Part shown: one piece after another, positions 24,428 through 33,021 of the stretch | Position numbering within the stretch: the stretch's first letter is position 1 | Layout of the letters: the number at the start of each line of letters is the position of its first letter | From: Silanimonas sp021297925 | GTDB taxonomy: Bacteria > Pseudomonadota > Gammaproteobacteria > Xanthomonadales > Xanthomonadaceae | Direction: 5' to 3' | Assembly (NCBI GenBank): GCA_027532825.1 | Contig: JAPZTL010000004.1 | Span: forward strand, 1-64,000 | Length of the DNA: 64,000 bases | Position numbers and translations under genes: made by a program | The notes under the pieces: model-generated | Database searches by the model: none | The model's input: only the letters and a program-made list of their open reading frames with translations | Told to the model about the DNA's origin: nothing

Positions 24428-25555
24428 ATGCCGAGCCTCGATCTCTGGCCCGCCGTCGACTTCTCCGCCTTCGCACCGCAGGCGGGCTTCGGCCAGGCAG
24501 TCTTCTTCAGCCTCGTGATGGACTATCTCGACCACGAGATCGTCAGCGCCTTCAACGGGGTCCTGTCGCGTGCCCTGCAGTGGGTCAGTGCCACCGCGCT
24601 CATCCTGATGACCTTGTGGATCTGGTGGCAGGGCTTCCGCATCGTGACGGGTCGGAGCCGCGAGGCCATGCTCGAGTTCTTCGCCGAGTCGGCGAAGCGG
24701 GTCTTCATCCTGTCGCTCGCCTTCGGCATGGCGATCGGCGGGACGTCGCTGTTCGAATGGCTGGCCAACGACCTCCCGCGCGAAGTGAACTGGATCGTGA
24801 CGGGGGAGCGGGAGCAGCCGGCCACGGCGATCGATCGCAACCTCGCCTTCATGCAACTCGCGATGTCGAGCATCGACGTCCTGCAGACCGGCGGCGACGC
24901 CGCCGTACAAGACGCCAAGACCCGCTCGATGTGGTTCGCCGCCGTGGGTACCGCCGGGCCCGCGATGGTGGGTGGCGCGATGTTGCTGCTCAACAAGATC
25001 GCGATGGGCCTGTTCATCGGCTTCGGACCACTGTTCGTCCTCGCTTTGCTCTTCGACGCGACCAAACCCCTGTTCCAGAAGTGGCTGTACTACGGCATCG
25101 GGACGATCTTCGCGCTCGTCCTTCTGAACCTCATGGTCGAGATCGCCACCGAGATGGTGACGCGCGTGGCCGGGGCGCTCTGGCTCGGGAGCTTCGTGTC
25201 GAGCCTCATGGGAGGGGCGGGCGTCGAGGGCATCACGAGCCGCGCGCTCCAGCAGGGCGGGCTCGGCATGCTGCTCAGCGTGATGATCGTCAGCACCCCG
25301 CCGATGGCCGCCGCCTTCTTCAACGGCGTGATGGGCTCGTTCACCGGCTACAACGCGTTCGGTGGCGGTGGCGGGGTCATGGCGACCGGCCAGCCGTACC
25401 ATCGATCGTCCTACGACACGGCGGGCGCGGCGCCTTCGGCGGCACCGGTGCCGATGTCGGCGCCTGCCCTCCGGCCCGAACTGTTGGGCCTCGGATCACG
25501 CGGCATCTCCAGCGAGCCGCCGGCCGCCGTGCCGAGGCCGGGGAGAGGCGAGTGA
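24428..25555 (+). CDS. virB6: T4SS polytopic inner-membrane protein VirB6
   Basis: 375 residues from MPSLDLWPAVDFSAFAP; a start at 24365 would overlap virB5. There are about six hydrophobic segments, including LQWVSATALILMTLWIWWQG, FIGFGPLFVLALLF and IGTIFALVLLNLMVE, in the TrbL/VirB6 pattern. VirB6 forms the inner-membrane part of the substrate path. The tail after 300 is Gly- and Pro/Ala-rich (GGGGGV, APSAAPVPMSAP). Stop and virD4 start overlap as TGATG. Confidence 0.88.
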   Translation: MPSLDLWPAVDFSAFAPQAGFGQAVFFSLVMDYLDHEIVSAFNGVLSRALQWVSATALILMTLWIWWQGFRIVTGRSREAMLEFFAESAKRVFILSLAFGMAIGGTSLFEWLANDLPREVNWIVTGEREQPATAIDRNLAFMQLAMSSIDVLQTGGDAAVQDAKTRSMWFAAVGTAGPAMVGGAMLLLNKIAMGLFIGFGPLFVLALLFDATKPLFQKWLYYGIGTIFALVLLNLMVEIATEMVTRVAGALWLGSFVSSLMGGAGVEGITSRALQQGGLGMLLSVMIVSTPPMAAAFFNGVMGSFTGYNAFGGGGGVMATGQPYHRSSYDTAGAAPSAAPVPMSAPALRPELLGLGSRGISSEPPAAVPRPGRGE

Positions 25556-27237
25556 TGGCGTCGCGTCCCTCGGGCCACGGGTTCGTCGCCGGAGGCCTGC
25601 TGCTCGTGCTTGCCCTCGCCGCCGGCTACTGGACGGCGGGCTGGTGGACGCTGGTGCTGCTGGGGCTCGATCCCGATGCGGCTGACTGGGGGCTGTACCT
25701 CCGCTACCTTCGCCACCTCGACGCGGCGGCCGTGGCGCCTTACGCCGGCCGGGTCGTCGTCGGCGGGATGCTCGGCGTCGGCCTGCCGCTGCTGGTCGTG
25801 GCGCCGGTGCTGTGGTGGCTTTGGCGTCCTCGCGCCGCGGCCCTCCATGGCGAGGCGCGGTTCGCCGCCGGGCGTGAACTGTCACGCCGCGGGCTGCTCG
25901 CCGACGATCCCCATGGGATCGTGCTGGGCCGGCACCGGGGGCGCCTGCTGAAGCTCGGTGGACAACAGTTCGTGGTCCTCGCGGCCCCCACCCGTTCGGG
26001 CAAGGGCGTGGGCGTGGTCATCCCGAACCTGCTCGAATTCCGGGGCTCCGCCGTCGTCCTGGACATCAAGCAGGAGAACTTCGAGAAGACCAGCGGGTGG
26101 CGCCGTTCCATCGGGCAGGAGGTCTATCTCTTCAACCCCTTCGCCGAGGACCGCCGCACGCACCGCTGGAATCCCCTTCGCTATGTCTCCGCGGATCCGG
26201 CGTTCCGCGTCTCGGACTTGATGGCCATCGCCGCGATGCTCTACCCCGACGCCGGCGACGACCAGAAGTTCTGGATCAGCCAGGCGCGCAATGCCTTCCT
26301 CGCCCTGTCGCTCTACCTGTTCGACCAGCATGACGACGCCCGCGCCACCGGATTGCCGTCCCCTGTCCGCCCGACGCTGGGTGCCGTGCTTCGGCTCTCG
26401 GTCGGCGACGGGCTGGACGCTCGAGCGTACCTGCGTGGCCTCGCGTCGCGACCCTTCGTCGGCGATGCCGCGAGGCGCGCGTTCGCGGGCTTGCTGTCGC
26501 AGGCGGACGACACCTTCGCGTCGATCCTCGGCACGCTGCGGGAGCCGCTCAACCCCTGGATCAACCCGGTGCTCGACGCCGCAACGACCGATGACGACTT
26601 CCTGCTGACCGACGTCCGCCGTCGCCCCATGACGATCTACGTCGGCATCCAGCCCAACAAACTGGCGGAAGCCCGGCTGATCCTCAACCTGTTCTTCAGC
26701 CAGCTGATCCAGCAGAACACGCGCGACCTGCCGCAATCCGACCCGTCGCTCCGCCATCCGTGCCTCTTGCTGATGGATGAGTTCACTGCCATCGGCCGCA
26801 TCGACATCATCGCCTCCGCGGTGGCCTACATGGCCGGATACAACCTGCGGCTGCTTCCCGTGATCCAGAGCATGGCCCAGTTGGATGCCGTGTACGGGAA
26901 GGAGACGGCGCGCACCCTGTTGACCAACCACGCCGTCCAGATCGTCTTCACGCCGCGCGAGCAGCGCGACGCCAACGACTATTCGGAAATGCTCGGTACG
27001 ACGACGGTCCGTCGGAAGAGCGTGAGCCGTGGGCGCGACACCACCCGGAGCGAGGTCATCGAGAAGCGCGCGCTGATGCTTCCGCAGGAGCTGAAAGCCT
27101 TGCCGGCACGCCGGGCGATCCTGCTCTGCGAAGGCCTCGGGCAGCCGGCCATGGTCGACAAGATCAGCTACTTTTCGGACCGACGGTACTCCGCGCGGCT
27201 CCTTCCGCCGGTCGACGTCCCGCGCATCGCCCCATGA
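25555..27237 (+). CDS. virD4: T4SS coupling protein VirD4
   Basis: 560 residues. Two N-terminal membrane helices (about 11-36 and 68-90) anchor the ATPase domain, with Walker A APTRSGKG at 144-151 and Walker B LLLMDEF at 404-410; the later MAGYNLRLLPVIQSMAQLD is typical of VirD4/TraG. It recruits substrates to the channel: relaxosomes in conjugation, effectors in protein-secreting systems. Here it closes the operon, while in the described Xanthomonas cluster virD4 comes first. Start ATG at 25555; a GTG one codon earlier is possible. Confidence 0.93.
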   Translation: MASRPSGHGFVAGGLLLVLALAAGYWTAGWWTLVLLGLDPDAADWGLYLRYLRHLDAAAVAPYAGRVVVGGMLGVGLPLLVVAPVLWWLWRPRAAALHGEARFAAGRELSRRGLLADDPHGIVLGRHRGRLLKLGGQQFVVLAAPTRSGKGVGVVIPNLLEFRGSAVVLDIKQENFEKTSGWRRSIGQEVYLFNPFAEDRRTHRWNPLRYVSADPAFRVSDLMAIAAMLYPDAGDDQKFWISQARNAFLALSLYLFDQHDDARATGLPSPVRPTLGAVLRLSVGDGLDARAYLRGLASRPFVGDAARRAFAGLLSQADDTFASILGTLREPLNPWINPVLDAATTDDDFLLTDVRRRPMTIYVGIQPNKLAEARLILNLFFSQLIQQNTRDLPQSDPSLRHPCLLLMDEFTAIGRIDIIASAVAYMAGYNLRLLPVIQSMAQLDAVYGKETARTLLTNHAVQIVFTPREQRDANDYSEMLGTTTVRRKSVSRGRDTTRSEVIEKRALMLPQELKALPARRAILLCEGLGQPAMVDKISYFSDRRYSARLLPPVDVPRIAP

Positions 27238-27311
27238 GGGCCCTCCCGGCCGGCTTGCCACGCCGGGGGGCCAAGCGACCACAATGGGCGACCCTGATCG
27301 CTGCGCCCACC

Positions 27312-27827
27312 ATGTCCGCCAATCCCCTCGCTTGGTCCTACCGCCTGCAGATGCTGTTCGGCTTCGCGGTCTGCGCCGCCCTGCTCGGCTTCGCGCTCTA
27401 CGTCGAGCATGGCATGTTCATGCTCCCGTGCCCGCTCTGCATGCTGCAGCGGTTTTTCTTCGCGGGAATGGGCGTCCTGGGCCTCGCGGCCGCGCTGCAT
27501 GACCCAAGCTCGCGCGTTGGACGGGCGGCGTACGGGCTGCTGATCGGGCTGCTCGCCGCCGTGGGTGCCAGCATCGCCACGAGACACGTCTGGTTGCAGC
27601 TGCAGCCGCCGTCCGCCTTCCCCTCCTGCACCGGCCAGGGACTGGGCTACATGTGGGAGTCGCTCGGACCGATCGATGCGATCGCCACGTCCCTCTCGGG
27701 ATCGGCCGACTGCACGAAGATCGACTGGACGTTCCTCGGCTTCTCGATGCCGGCGTGGACGCTGGTCTGCTACGTCCTCCTCGGCCTCGGGGCGCTGGTC
27801 GCCGGGCTGCGGCCGCGTCGGGCGTGA
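27312..27827 (+). CDS. dsbB: Disulfide bond formation protein DsbB
   Basis: 171 residues with four membrane helices. The first periplasmic loop has the redox pair CPLC (40-43); the second loop has Cys106 and Cys134. DsbB reoxidises DsbA and passes electrons to quinone. Start chosen at MSANPLAWSYRLQML; a longer frame overlaps virD4. It follows virD4 by 74 nt on the same strand. Periplasmic T4SS parts with several cysteines could use this system, but the gene is probably a general housekeeping copy. Confidence 0.95.
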   Translation: MSANPLAWSYRLQMLFGFAVCAALLGFALYVEHGMFMLPCPLCMLQRFFFAGMGVLGLAAALHDPSSRVGRAAYGLLIGLLAAVGASIATRHVWLQLQPPSAFPSCTGQGLGYMWESLGPIDAIATSLSGSADCTKIDWTFLGFSMPAWTLVCYVLLGLGALVAGLRPRRA

Positions 27828-27877
27828 ATGATGCGGCTCGCGCGTCATGGCCGGCCGTCATGAGGTTGCATCCGTAA

Positions 27878-27893
27878 TCGAGTCGCGACTCGA
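27878..27893. promoter_or_regulatory. 16-bp perfect palindrome before the DAHP synthase gene
   Basis: TCGAGTCGCGACTCGA is a perfect inverted repeat, 45 nt before the DAHP synthase ATG, in the 111-nt gap after dsbB. It has no loop, so it fits a dimeric repressor site better than an RNA hairpin. The regulator is unknown. Confidence 0.5.
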
Positions 27894-27938
27894 ATTCCTG
27901 CGTGGCATAGTCGGGGACCGCCCCCAACGAGTGCCACG

Positions 27939-29333
27939 ATGAACGCGCAGGACCGTCCCGTCACCCCCGTCAACGCGCCCGCCGGTTGGACGCGTGCGTC
28001 GTGGCGGACCAAGCCGGCCCTTCAGCAGCCGACCTATCCGGATGTCGACACGCTGGAGCGCGCGCTCGCCGAGCTGCGCAACCTGCCGCCGCTCGTCACG
28101 TCGTGGGAAGTGCTGGCCCTTCGCAAGCAGCTGGCCGAGGCCGAGGCGGGCAAGCGCTTCATCCTGCAGGGTGGCGATTGCGCCGAGAGCTTCGCCGACT
28201 GCGAAAGCGGCCTGATCTCGAACCGCCTCAAGGTGCTCCTGCAGATGAGCGTCGTGCTGGTGCACGGCCTGCGCCTGCCTGTGGTGCGCATCGGCCGCTT
28301 CGCCGGCCAGTACGCCAAGCCGCGCTCGGCCGACCTCGAAGAGCGCGATGGCGTGACGCTGCCGAGCTACCGCGGTGATTTCATCAACGCGCCGGAGTTC
28401 ACGCCGGAAGCGCGCATTCCCGACCCGCGCCGCATGGTGAAGGGCCACGCCCGTTCGGCGATGACGATGAACTTCGTGCGTGCGCTGATCGACGGTGGTT
28501 TCGCCGACCTGCACCATCCGGAGTACTGGGACCTCGGCTGGGTGGCGCGCTCGCCGCTGGCCGAGGAGTACCGGAAGATGGTGAGCGGCATCGGCGATGC
28601 CGTGCGCTTCATGGAGACGGTGACGGGCGGCCCCATCGACAACCTCAGCCGCGTCGACTTCTACACGTCCCACGAAGCGCTGCTGCTGCCCTACGAGGAA
28701 GCGCAGACGCGCCAGGTGCCGCGCCAGTGGGGCTGGTTCAACCTCAGCACGCATTTCCCGTGGATCGGCATGCGCACGGCGCAGCTCGATGGCGCGCACA
28801 CCGAGTATTTCCGCGGCATTCGCAATCCGATCGGCATCAAGCTCGGGCCGTCGGTGACGCCGGACCAGGCCCTGCGCCTCGCCGACGTGCTGAACCCCGA
28901 GAACGAACCGGGCCGCCTCGTCTACATCCACCGCATGGGCGCCGGGAAGGTGCTCGAGAAGCTGCCGCCGCTGCTGGAAGCGATGAAGCGCGAAGGGCGC
29001 CGCGTGGCGTGGATGTGCGACCCGATGCACGGCAACACGGAGACCGCGAGCAGCGGTTACAAGACGCGCCGTTTCGAGAACATCCGCGCCGAGGTCGAGC
29101 AGGCCTTCGACGCCCATGCCGCGGTGGGCACGCGCCTCGCGGGCATGCATCTCGAGTTGACGGGCGAGAACGTCACCGAATGCACCGGTGGCGCGCGTGA
29201 ACTGGCCGACCACGACCTCGGCCGCGATTACCGCACCACGGTCGATCCGCGGCTGAACTACGAGCAGTCGCTCGAGATCGCGATGCTGATCGTCCGCAAG
29301 CAAGGCCAGCTCGCTCAGCCCTCCATGATCTGA
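27939..29333 (+). CDS. Class II 3-deoxy-7-phosphoheptulonate (DAHP) synthase
   Basis: 464 residues of the plant-like class II family. It condenses phosphoenolpyruvate and erythrose 4-phosphate, the first step to aromatic amino acids. Visible motifs are FILQGGDCAESF (metal-binding Cys), RIGRFAGQYAKPRS, IRNPIGIKLGPS and the C-terminal GARELADHDLGRDYRTTVDPRLNYEQS. It is unrelated in sequence to E. coli AroF/G/H. A palindrome in its leader may be the operator; feedback inhibitor specificity cannot be read from the sequence. Confidence 0.95.
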   Translation: MNAQDRPVTPVNAPAGWTRASWRTKPALQQPTYPDVDTLERALAELRNLPPLVTSWEVLALRKQLAEAEAGKRFILQGGDCAESFADCESGLISNRLKVLLQMSVVLVHGLRLPVVRIGRFAGQYAKPRSADLEERDGVTLPSYRGDFINAPEFTPEARIPDPRRMVKGHARSAMTMNFVRALIDGGFADLHHPEYWDLGWVARSPLAEEYRKMVSGIGDAVRFMETVTGGPIDNLSRVDFYTSHEALLLPYEEAQTRQVPRQWGWFNLSTHFPWIGMRTAQLDGAHTEYFRGIRNPIGIKLGPSVTPDQALRLADVLNPENEPGRLVYIHRMGAGKVLEKLPPLLEAMKREGRRVAWMCDPMHGNTETASSGYKTRRFENIRAEVEQAFDAHAAVGTRLAGMHLELTGENVTECTGGARELADHDLGRDYRTTVDPRLNYEQSLEIAMLIVRKQGQLAQPSMI

Positions 29334-29342
29334 GCGCCCGCC

Positions 29343-30209
29343 TCAGGGATTGCAGGACGGACAGGCCGCCGGATCGGCGGACGTCCGTCCATCGCCCCGG
29401 GGGTGCTCTTCGGCGTGGCCGCAGGCCCCGCAGGCGTGCCGCTCGGCGCGTGCGAGGTCGGTGGGCGTGCCGCAGTCGGCGCAGGGCAGGCCGGTCACGA
29501 TGCCGGCGCGTCCGAAGCCCGGCGCGCCGCAGGCCGGGCACGGCCTCGCGAGTCGATCCGCGAGCTCGCGGGCGAGGGCCGCGATGCGCCGCATCCGCGT
29601 CGGATTGACGTGCGCGCGCATGTCGGTCTCGACGCGTGCAAGCCCGTCCGCCGACGCGGCCGCGGCCGCGCGGATGGCCGCCGACACGGTCTCGCGGGTG
29701 ACCAGACCCTTCGCGATCGCCATGCCGGGCTCGAACCGGTTCGGGCGCACCAGCAGTGCGTGCTCCGGGAATCCCGACGACAGCAGCAGCGGTTCGGCAT
29801 CGTCGGGGGATCGCACCGCCGTCGATTGCCAGTTGGTGTCGCGGCCCATCGCCTCCACGACCACGACGTGGCCGTGGACGTCGTCGACGAAGGCGATCAG
29901 TTCGTGGTGGACGGGCAGGAAGCCCAGGATCGGGTCCGGCCCGAAGCTGGCCTCGGTGGCGATGCCGAGCCGCGTCCCGGCGGCCGCCATGCCGCGCCTC
30001 GCCTTCTCGATGGCAACGTCGCGGGGCGGGCCGCGGCGTTCGATGTCGCCCGAGAAGGTGCCGAGCGCGTCCGTATCGATGGCCACCGGCTCGATCCGCA
30101 AGCCGAGCGGAGCGAACGCCGGCGCGAGGGCGTCGGCTTTCCCATGCAGCGTGGCCAGGGCCACGCGCGGGTCGGGGTAGGGCAGGGACGGCATGCGCGC
30201 AGCGTGCAC
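29343..30209 (-). CDS. DUF6671-like protein with C-terminal zinc ribbon
   Basis: 288 residues; an ATG five codons in (30194, MPSLPYPDPRVALATLHGK) is an equally good start. The N-terminal 200 residues contain VALATLHGKADALAPAF, DTDALGTFSGDIERRG and GMAAAGTRLGIATEASFGP, which I associate with DUF6671. The C-terminus has three cysteine pairs (CPACG, CADCG, CGACG) plus CPSC, likely one or two zinc ribbons. The function is unknown. It converges with the DAHP synthase gene and is followed upstream by icd. Confidence 0.6.
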   Translation of the reverse strand: MHAARMPSLPYPDPRVALATLHGKADALAPAFAPLGLRIEPVAIDTDALGTFSGDIERRGPPRDVAIEKARRGMAAAGTRLGIATEASFGPDPILGFLPVHHELIAFVDDVHGHVVVVEAMGRDTNWQSTAVRSPDDAEPLLLSSGFPEHALLVRPNRFEPGMAIAKGLVTRETVSAAIRAAAAASADGLARVETDMRAHVNPTRMRRIAALARELADRLARPCPACGAPGFGRAGIVTGLPCADCGTPTDLARAERHACGACGHAEEHPRGDGRTSADPAACPSCNP

Positions 30210-30242
30210 GGCGTCGCGTGGACGCCGTGCCTAGGGCCCGGG

Positions 30243-31754
30243 TTACTCGCCCTGCGCCTGCGAGTACCCGCGGACGCCGTCGAAGGTGTAGAGGTTCTCG
30301 GTCTTGACGGCATCGAATCCGGCATCGGCGATGCGCATCAGCAGGCGCGAGATGGCCTGCCCATCGACGGTCTCGCCCTTCGCCGGGAAGCGGCAGCGCC
30401 AGTGGTCGGTGCGCAGGGTCTGCGGGTTGCCGTTCGGGTAGACCTTCACGCCGCGGTTGGTGATCAGGGCGAGACGGAAGTCCTCGCCGCCGAGCGCCTC
30501 GAGCGCGGCGCCGAGCTCGTTCGGGTCGCGGGTGGCGGTGTCCCAGTTCAGGAACACGTCGACGCCGACCAGCGACTTCTTCGCGTTCACGTGCGGCGGG
30601 ATGGCGACGTCCGGATGCACCAGCGACTCGGGCTCGCGCTCCGGGTAGTCGACGGCCGTCATCTTCTTCGGCTGCTGGCCGAGCCGGGCGATGACCGCTT
30701 CGGCGAAGGCGCACGTGCCGACCTTCTTCGTGCTGACGCCATCGCGGTAGATGTCGCCGGTGTGGATGCCCTCTTCCAAGGTGCAGAGCCAGGCGTTGTG
30801 GATGTCGGTGGCCGGCTTCGCGCGACCGAGGTGGACCAGCATCATCACCGCCGACAGCAGCAGGCCCGAGGGGTTGGCGATGTCCTTGCCGGCGATGTCC
30901 GGTGCGGAACCATGCACCGCTTCGAACATGGCGCAGTCGTGGCCGATGTTCGAGGAGCCGGCGAGGCCGATCGAGCCGGCCACCTCCGCAGCGACATCGG
31001 AGAGGATGTCGCCGTAGAGGTTGGGCGTGACCACCACGTCGAAATCGGTCGGACGGCTGGCCATGCGCGCCGTGCCGATGTCGATGATCATGTGATTGGT
31101 CTGGATTTCCGGGTACTGCGGCGCGATCTCGTCGAAGACCTTGTGGAACAGGCCGTCGGTGAGCTTCATGATGTTGTCCTTGGTCATGCACGTGACCTTC
31201 TTGCGCCCGTGCGCGCGGGCGTACTCGAAGGCGTAGCGCACGATGCGCTCGCAGCCGGGGCGAGTGATCAGCTTGAGGCACTGGAACACTTCGTCGCTTT
31301 GGCGGTGCTCGATGCCGGCGTAGGTGTCTTCCTCGTTCTCGCGCACGATCACGACGTCCATCGTCGGGTGCAGCGCGGTGACGTAGGGGTGGTAGGACAC
31401 GCAGGGGCGCAGGTTGGCGTAGAGGCCCAGCGTCTTGCGCAGCGTCACGTTCACCGACTTGTAGCCGCCGCCCTGCGGCGTGGTGATCGGTCCCTTGAGA
31501 ATCACCTTGTGCTCGTCGATGGCCTTCCACGTGTCGTCGCCGATGCCGGCCATCAGGCCACTGTCGTAGGCCTTCAGGCCGACCGTGACGGCGTGGAACT
31601 GGAGGGCCGGGTCCGCGGCCTTGAGGATCGCCAGCGTGGCGGCCATGATCTCCGGGCCGATGCCATCGCCGGCCGCGACGGGGATGGTGGTGGCGGGAAG
31701 CGCGGCGGGGACGTAGCGGGCCGGGGCAACGGATTCAGCGAGGACGGCGGACAT
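30243..31754 (-). CDS. icd: Isocitrate dehydrogenase, long homodimeric type
   Basis: 503 residues, matching the long Thermus-like isocitrate dehydrogenases with an extra C-terminal domain (about 350-503). Oxidative decarboxylation of isocitrate in the TCA cycle. Substrate binding residues lie in GYKSVNVTLRKTLGLYANLR. The cofactor loop is HGSAPDIAG (281-289); Asp-Ile at 286-287 replaces the Lys-Tyr of NADP enzymes and suggests NAD+. Start MSAVLAES at 31754 with GGAG upstream. A regulator gene is divergent. Confidence 0.93.
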   Translation of the reverse strand: MSAVLAESVAPARYVPAALPATTIPVAAGDGIGPEIMAATLAILKAADPALQFHAVTVGLKAYDSGLMAGIGDDTWKAIDEHKVILKGPITTPQGGGYKSVNVTLRKTLGLYANLRPCVSYHPYVTALHPTMDVVIVRENEEDTYAGIEHRQSDEVFQCLKLITRPGCERIVRYAFEYARAHGRKKVTCMTKDNIMKLTDGLFHKVFDEIAPQYPEIQTNHMIIDIGTARMASRPTDFDVVVTPNLYGDILSDVAAEVAGSIGLAGSSNIGHDCAMFEAVHGSAPDIAGKDIANPSGLLLSAVMMLVHLGRAKPATDIHNAWLCTLEEGIHTGDIYRDGVSTKKVGTCAFAEAVIARLGQQPKKMTAVDYPEREPESLVHPDVAIPPHVNAKKSLVGVDVFLNWDTATRDPNELGAALEALGGEDFRLALITNRGVKVYPNGNPQTLRTDHWRCRFPAKGETVDGQAISRLLMRIADAGFDAVKTENLYTFDGVRGYSQAQGE

Positions 31755-31839
31755 TGTGCGATCTCCGAAACACGAAAAAGATGTCGTGAATATTGAAGCG
31801 CGAAAATCTGTTCGGCGCAAGTCCCCGGGTGAGGGCGGC

Positions 31840-32196
31840 GTGAGGCCGTCGTCCCCTGTGGCCGCGTCCAAGTCGGTGGTGACCCGTACGAGGGCAAAGC
31901 CGGCGGACAGCGACGCGCAGTGGACCTTCCTGAGCAACCACACGCATGTGCTGGTCTGCCTCGCGGCCGATCCGGAGCAGACGCTGCGCGACGTGGCGGC
32001 GAAAGTCGGGATTACCGAACGCGCCGTGCAGCGCATCGTCGCGGACCTCGAGGCCGCGGGCGTGCTGGAACGGGGCAGGGAGGGGCGCCGGAACCGCTAT
32101 GCGTTGCATCTCGATGCACGCTTGCGCCATCCACTCGAGCAGCACTGCAGCATCGGTGACCTGCTCGCCCTCGTGGTGGACCGTCGCAACGGGTAA
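31840..32196 (+). CDS. Winged-helix transcriptional regulator divergent from icd
   Basis: About 118 residues if started at the GTG at 31840 (GAGGG four bases upstream). The domain from WTFLSNHTHVLVCLA to RRNRYALHLDARLRHP is a MarR/ArsR-like winged helix, with recognition region LRDVAAKVGITERAVQRIVADLEAAGVLER. The frame is open back to a GTG at 31756, but that would leave one base between this gene and icd and no room for promoters. It may control icd, itself or both; this is inference. Confidence 0.7.
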   Translation: MRPSSPVAASKSVVTRTRAKPADSDAQWTFLSNHTHVLVCLAADPEQTLRDVAAKVGITERAVQRIVADLEAAGVLERGREGRRNRYALHLDARLRHPLEQHCSIGDLLALVVDRRNG

Positions 32197-32232
32197 GCGA
32201 CCTGACGCGTCGCCCCGTTCACGCATGGAGCC

Positions 32233-33021
32233 TCAACCGCGTGCGAGGTCCCAGGCCAGCTTCGCGATCAGGGCCAGCACGACACCGAGGAAGACGTAGC
32301 GGACGAAGCGTTGTCCCTTGCGCAGCGCGAGGTGGCTGCCGATCCAGCTGCCCAGCATGTTGCCGGCGATCAGCGGGAGCGCCAGCACCCAGACCACGAA
32401 GCCGCCCAGTGCGAGCACGGTCCAGGAGCTGAGGTCGGCAGCCACGTTGGCCGCCTTCGAAACGCCCGAGGACTTGAGGAAGTCGAGGCCGATCACGCTG
32501 GCGAAGGCGAAGACCATCAGGGTGCCGGTGCCCGGGCCGATCAGGCCGTTGTAGAAGCCGCAGGCGCCACCGACCGCGGCGGCCATCGCCGCCTCGCGGT
32601 CGACCGGGAAGCGCCGGCGCTCCTCGAGGCCGAAGGCGGGCCGGAAGGCGGTGTAGAGCGCGAGCAGCACGCAGATCGCGAGGACGGCCCACTTCAGGAT
32701 GTCGGGGTCGAGCCGTTTGGCGAATTGCACCCCGATCGCCGAGGCCCCGAGGGCCGCCGCGCAGGCGGGAAGCACGATCCGGCGTTCGACGGGAACGCGC
32801 CGGAGGTAGTTGAACGCGGCCACCGAGGTGCCCAGCAGGGAACTGGTGCGTTGTGTGCCGATGGTCTGCAGGATCGACAGCCCAGGATGCAGGTTCAGCA
32901 TTGCCGGCGTCAGGATCAGACCGCCGCCGCCGACGATGCTGTCGAGCAGGCCGGCGGCGAAGCCCGCCAGCGCGGTCAGCGCCAGCAGGGTCGGGGTCAG
33001 CTCGAGCTCGAGGCCGTTCAC
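32233..33021 (-). CDS. TauE/SafE family membrane permease
   Basis: 262 residues with about eight hydrophobic segments. The first repeat carries GFAAGLLDSIVGGGGLILTPAML and the second GGACGFYNGLIGPGTGTLM, the duplicated signature of the TSUP (COG0730) family, which moves sulfite, taurine-derived or other organic anions. The substrate cannot be told. The GTG start at 33021 overlaps the stop of the upstream glucan synthase gene (GTGA), implying coupled translation. Confidence 0.88.
   Translation of the reverse strand: MNGLELELTPTLLALTALAGFAAGLLDSIVGGGGLILTPAMLNLHPGLSILQTIGTQRTSSLLGTSVAAFNYLRRVPVERRIVLPACAAALGASAIGVQFAKRLDPDILKWAVLAICVLLALYTAFRPAFGLEERRRFPVDREAAMAAAVGGACGFYNGLIGPGTGTLMVFAFASVIGLDFLKSSGVSKAANVAADLSSWTVLALGGFVVWVLALPLIAGNMLGSWIGSHLALRKGQRFVRYVFLGVVLALIAKLAWDLARG

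Noticed and set aside
14285..27237. Reading the secretion operon as a conjugative element
   Set aside because: No relaxase, oriT accessory, integrase, replication or partition gene is visible, and no flanking direct repeats or tRNA are seen. Only the TrbM-like gene points that way.
29173..31530. A 785-codon minus-strand open frame through icd and the DUF6671-like gene
   Set aside because: It bridges two real genes in a third register and is composed of Arg-rich unconserved sequence.
31756..31839. GTG at 31756 as start of the icd-divergent regulator
   Set aside because: It would leave a single base between the two divergent start codons, with no space for either promoter, and the extra residues look unconserved.
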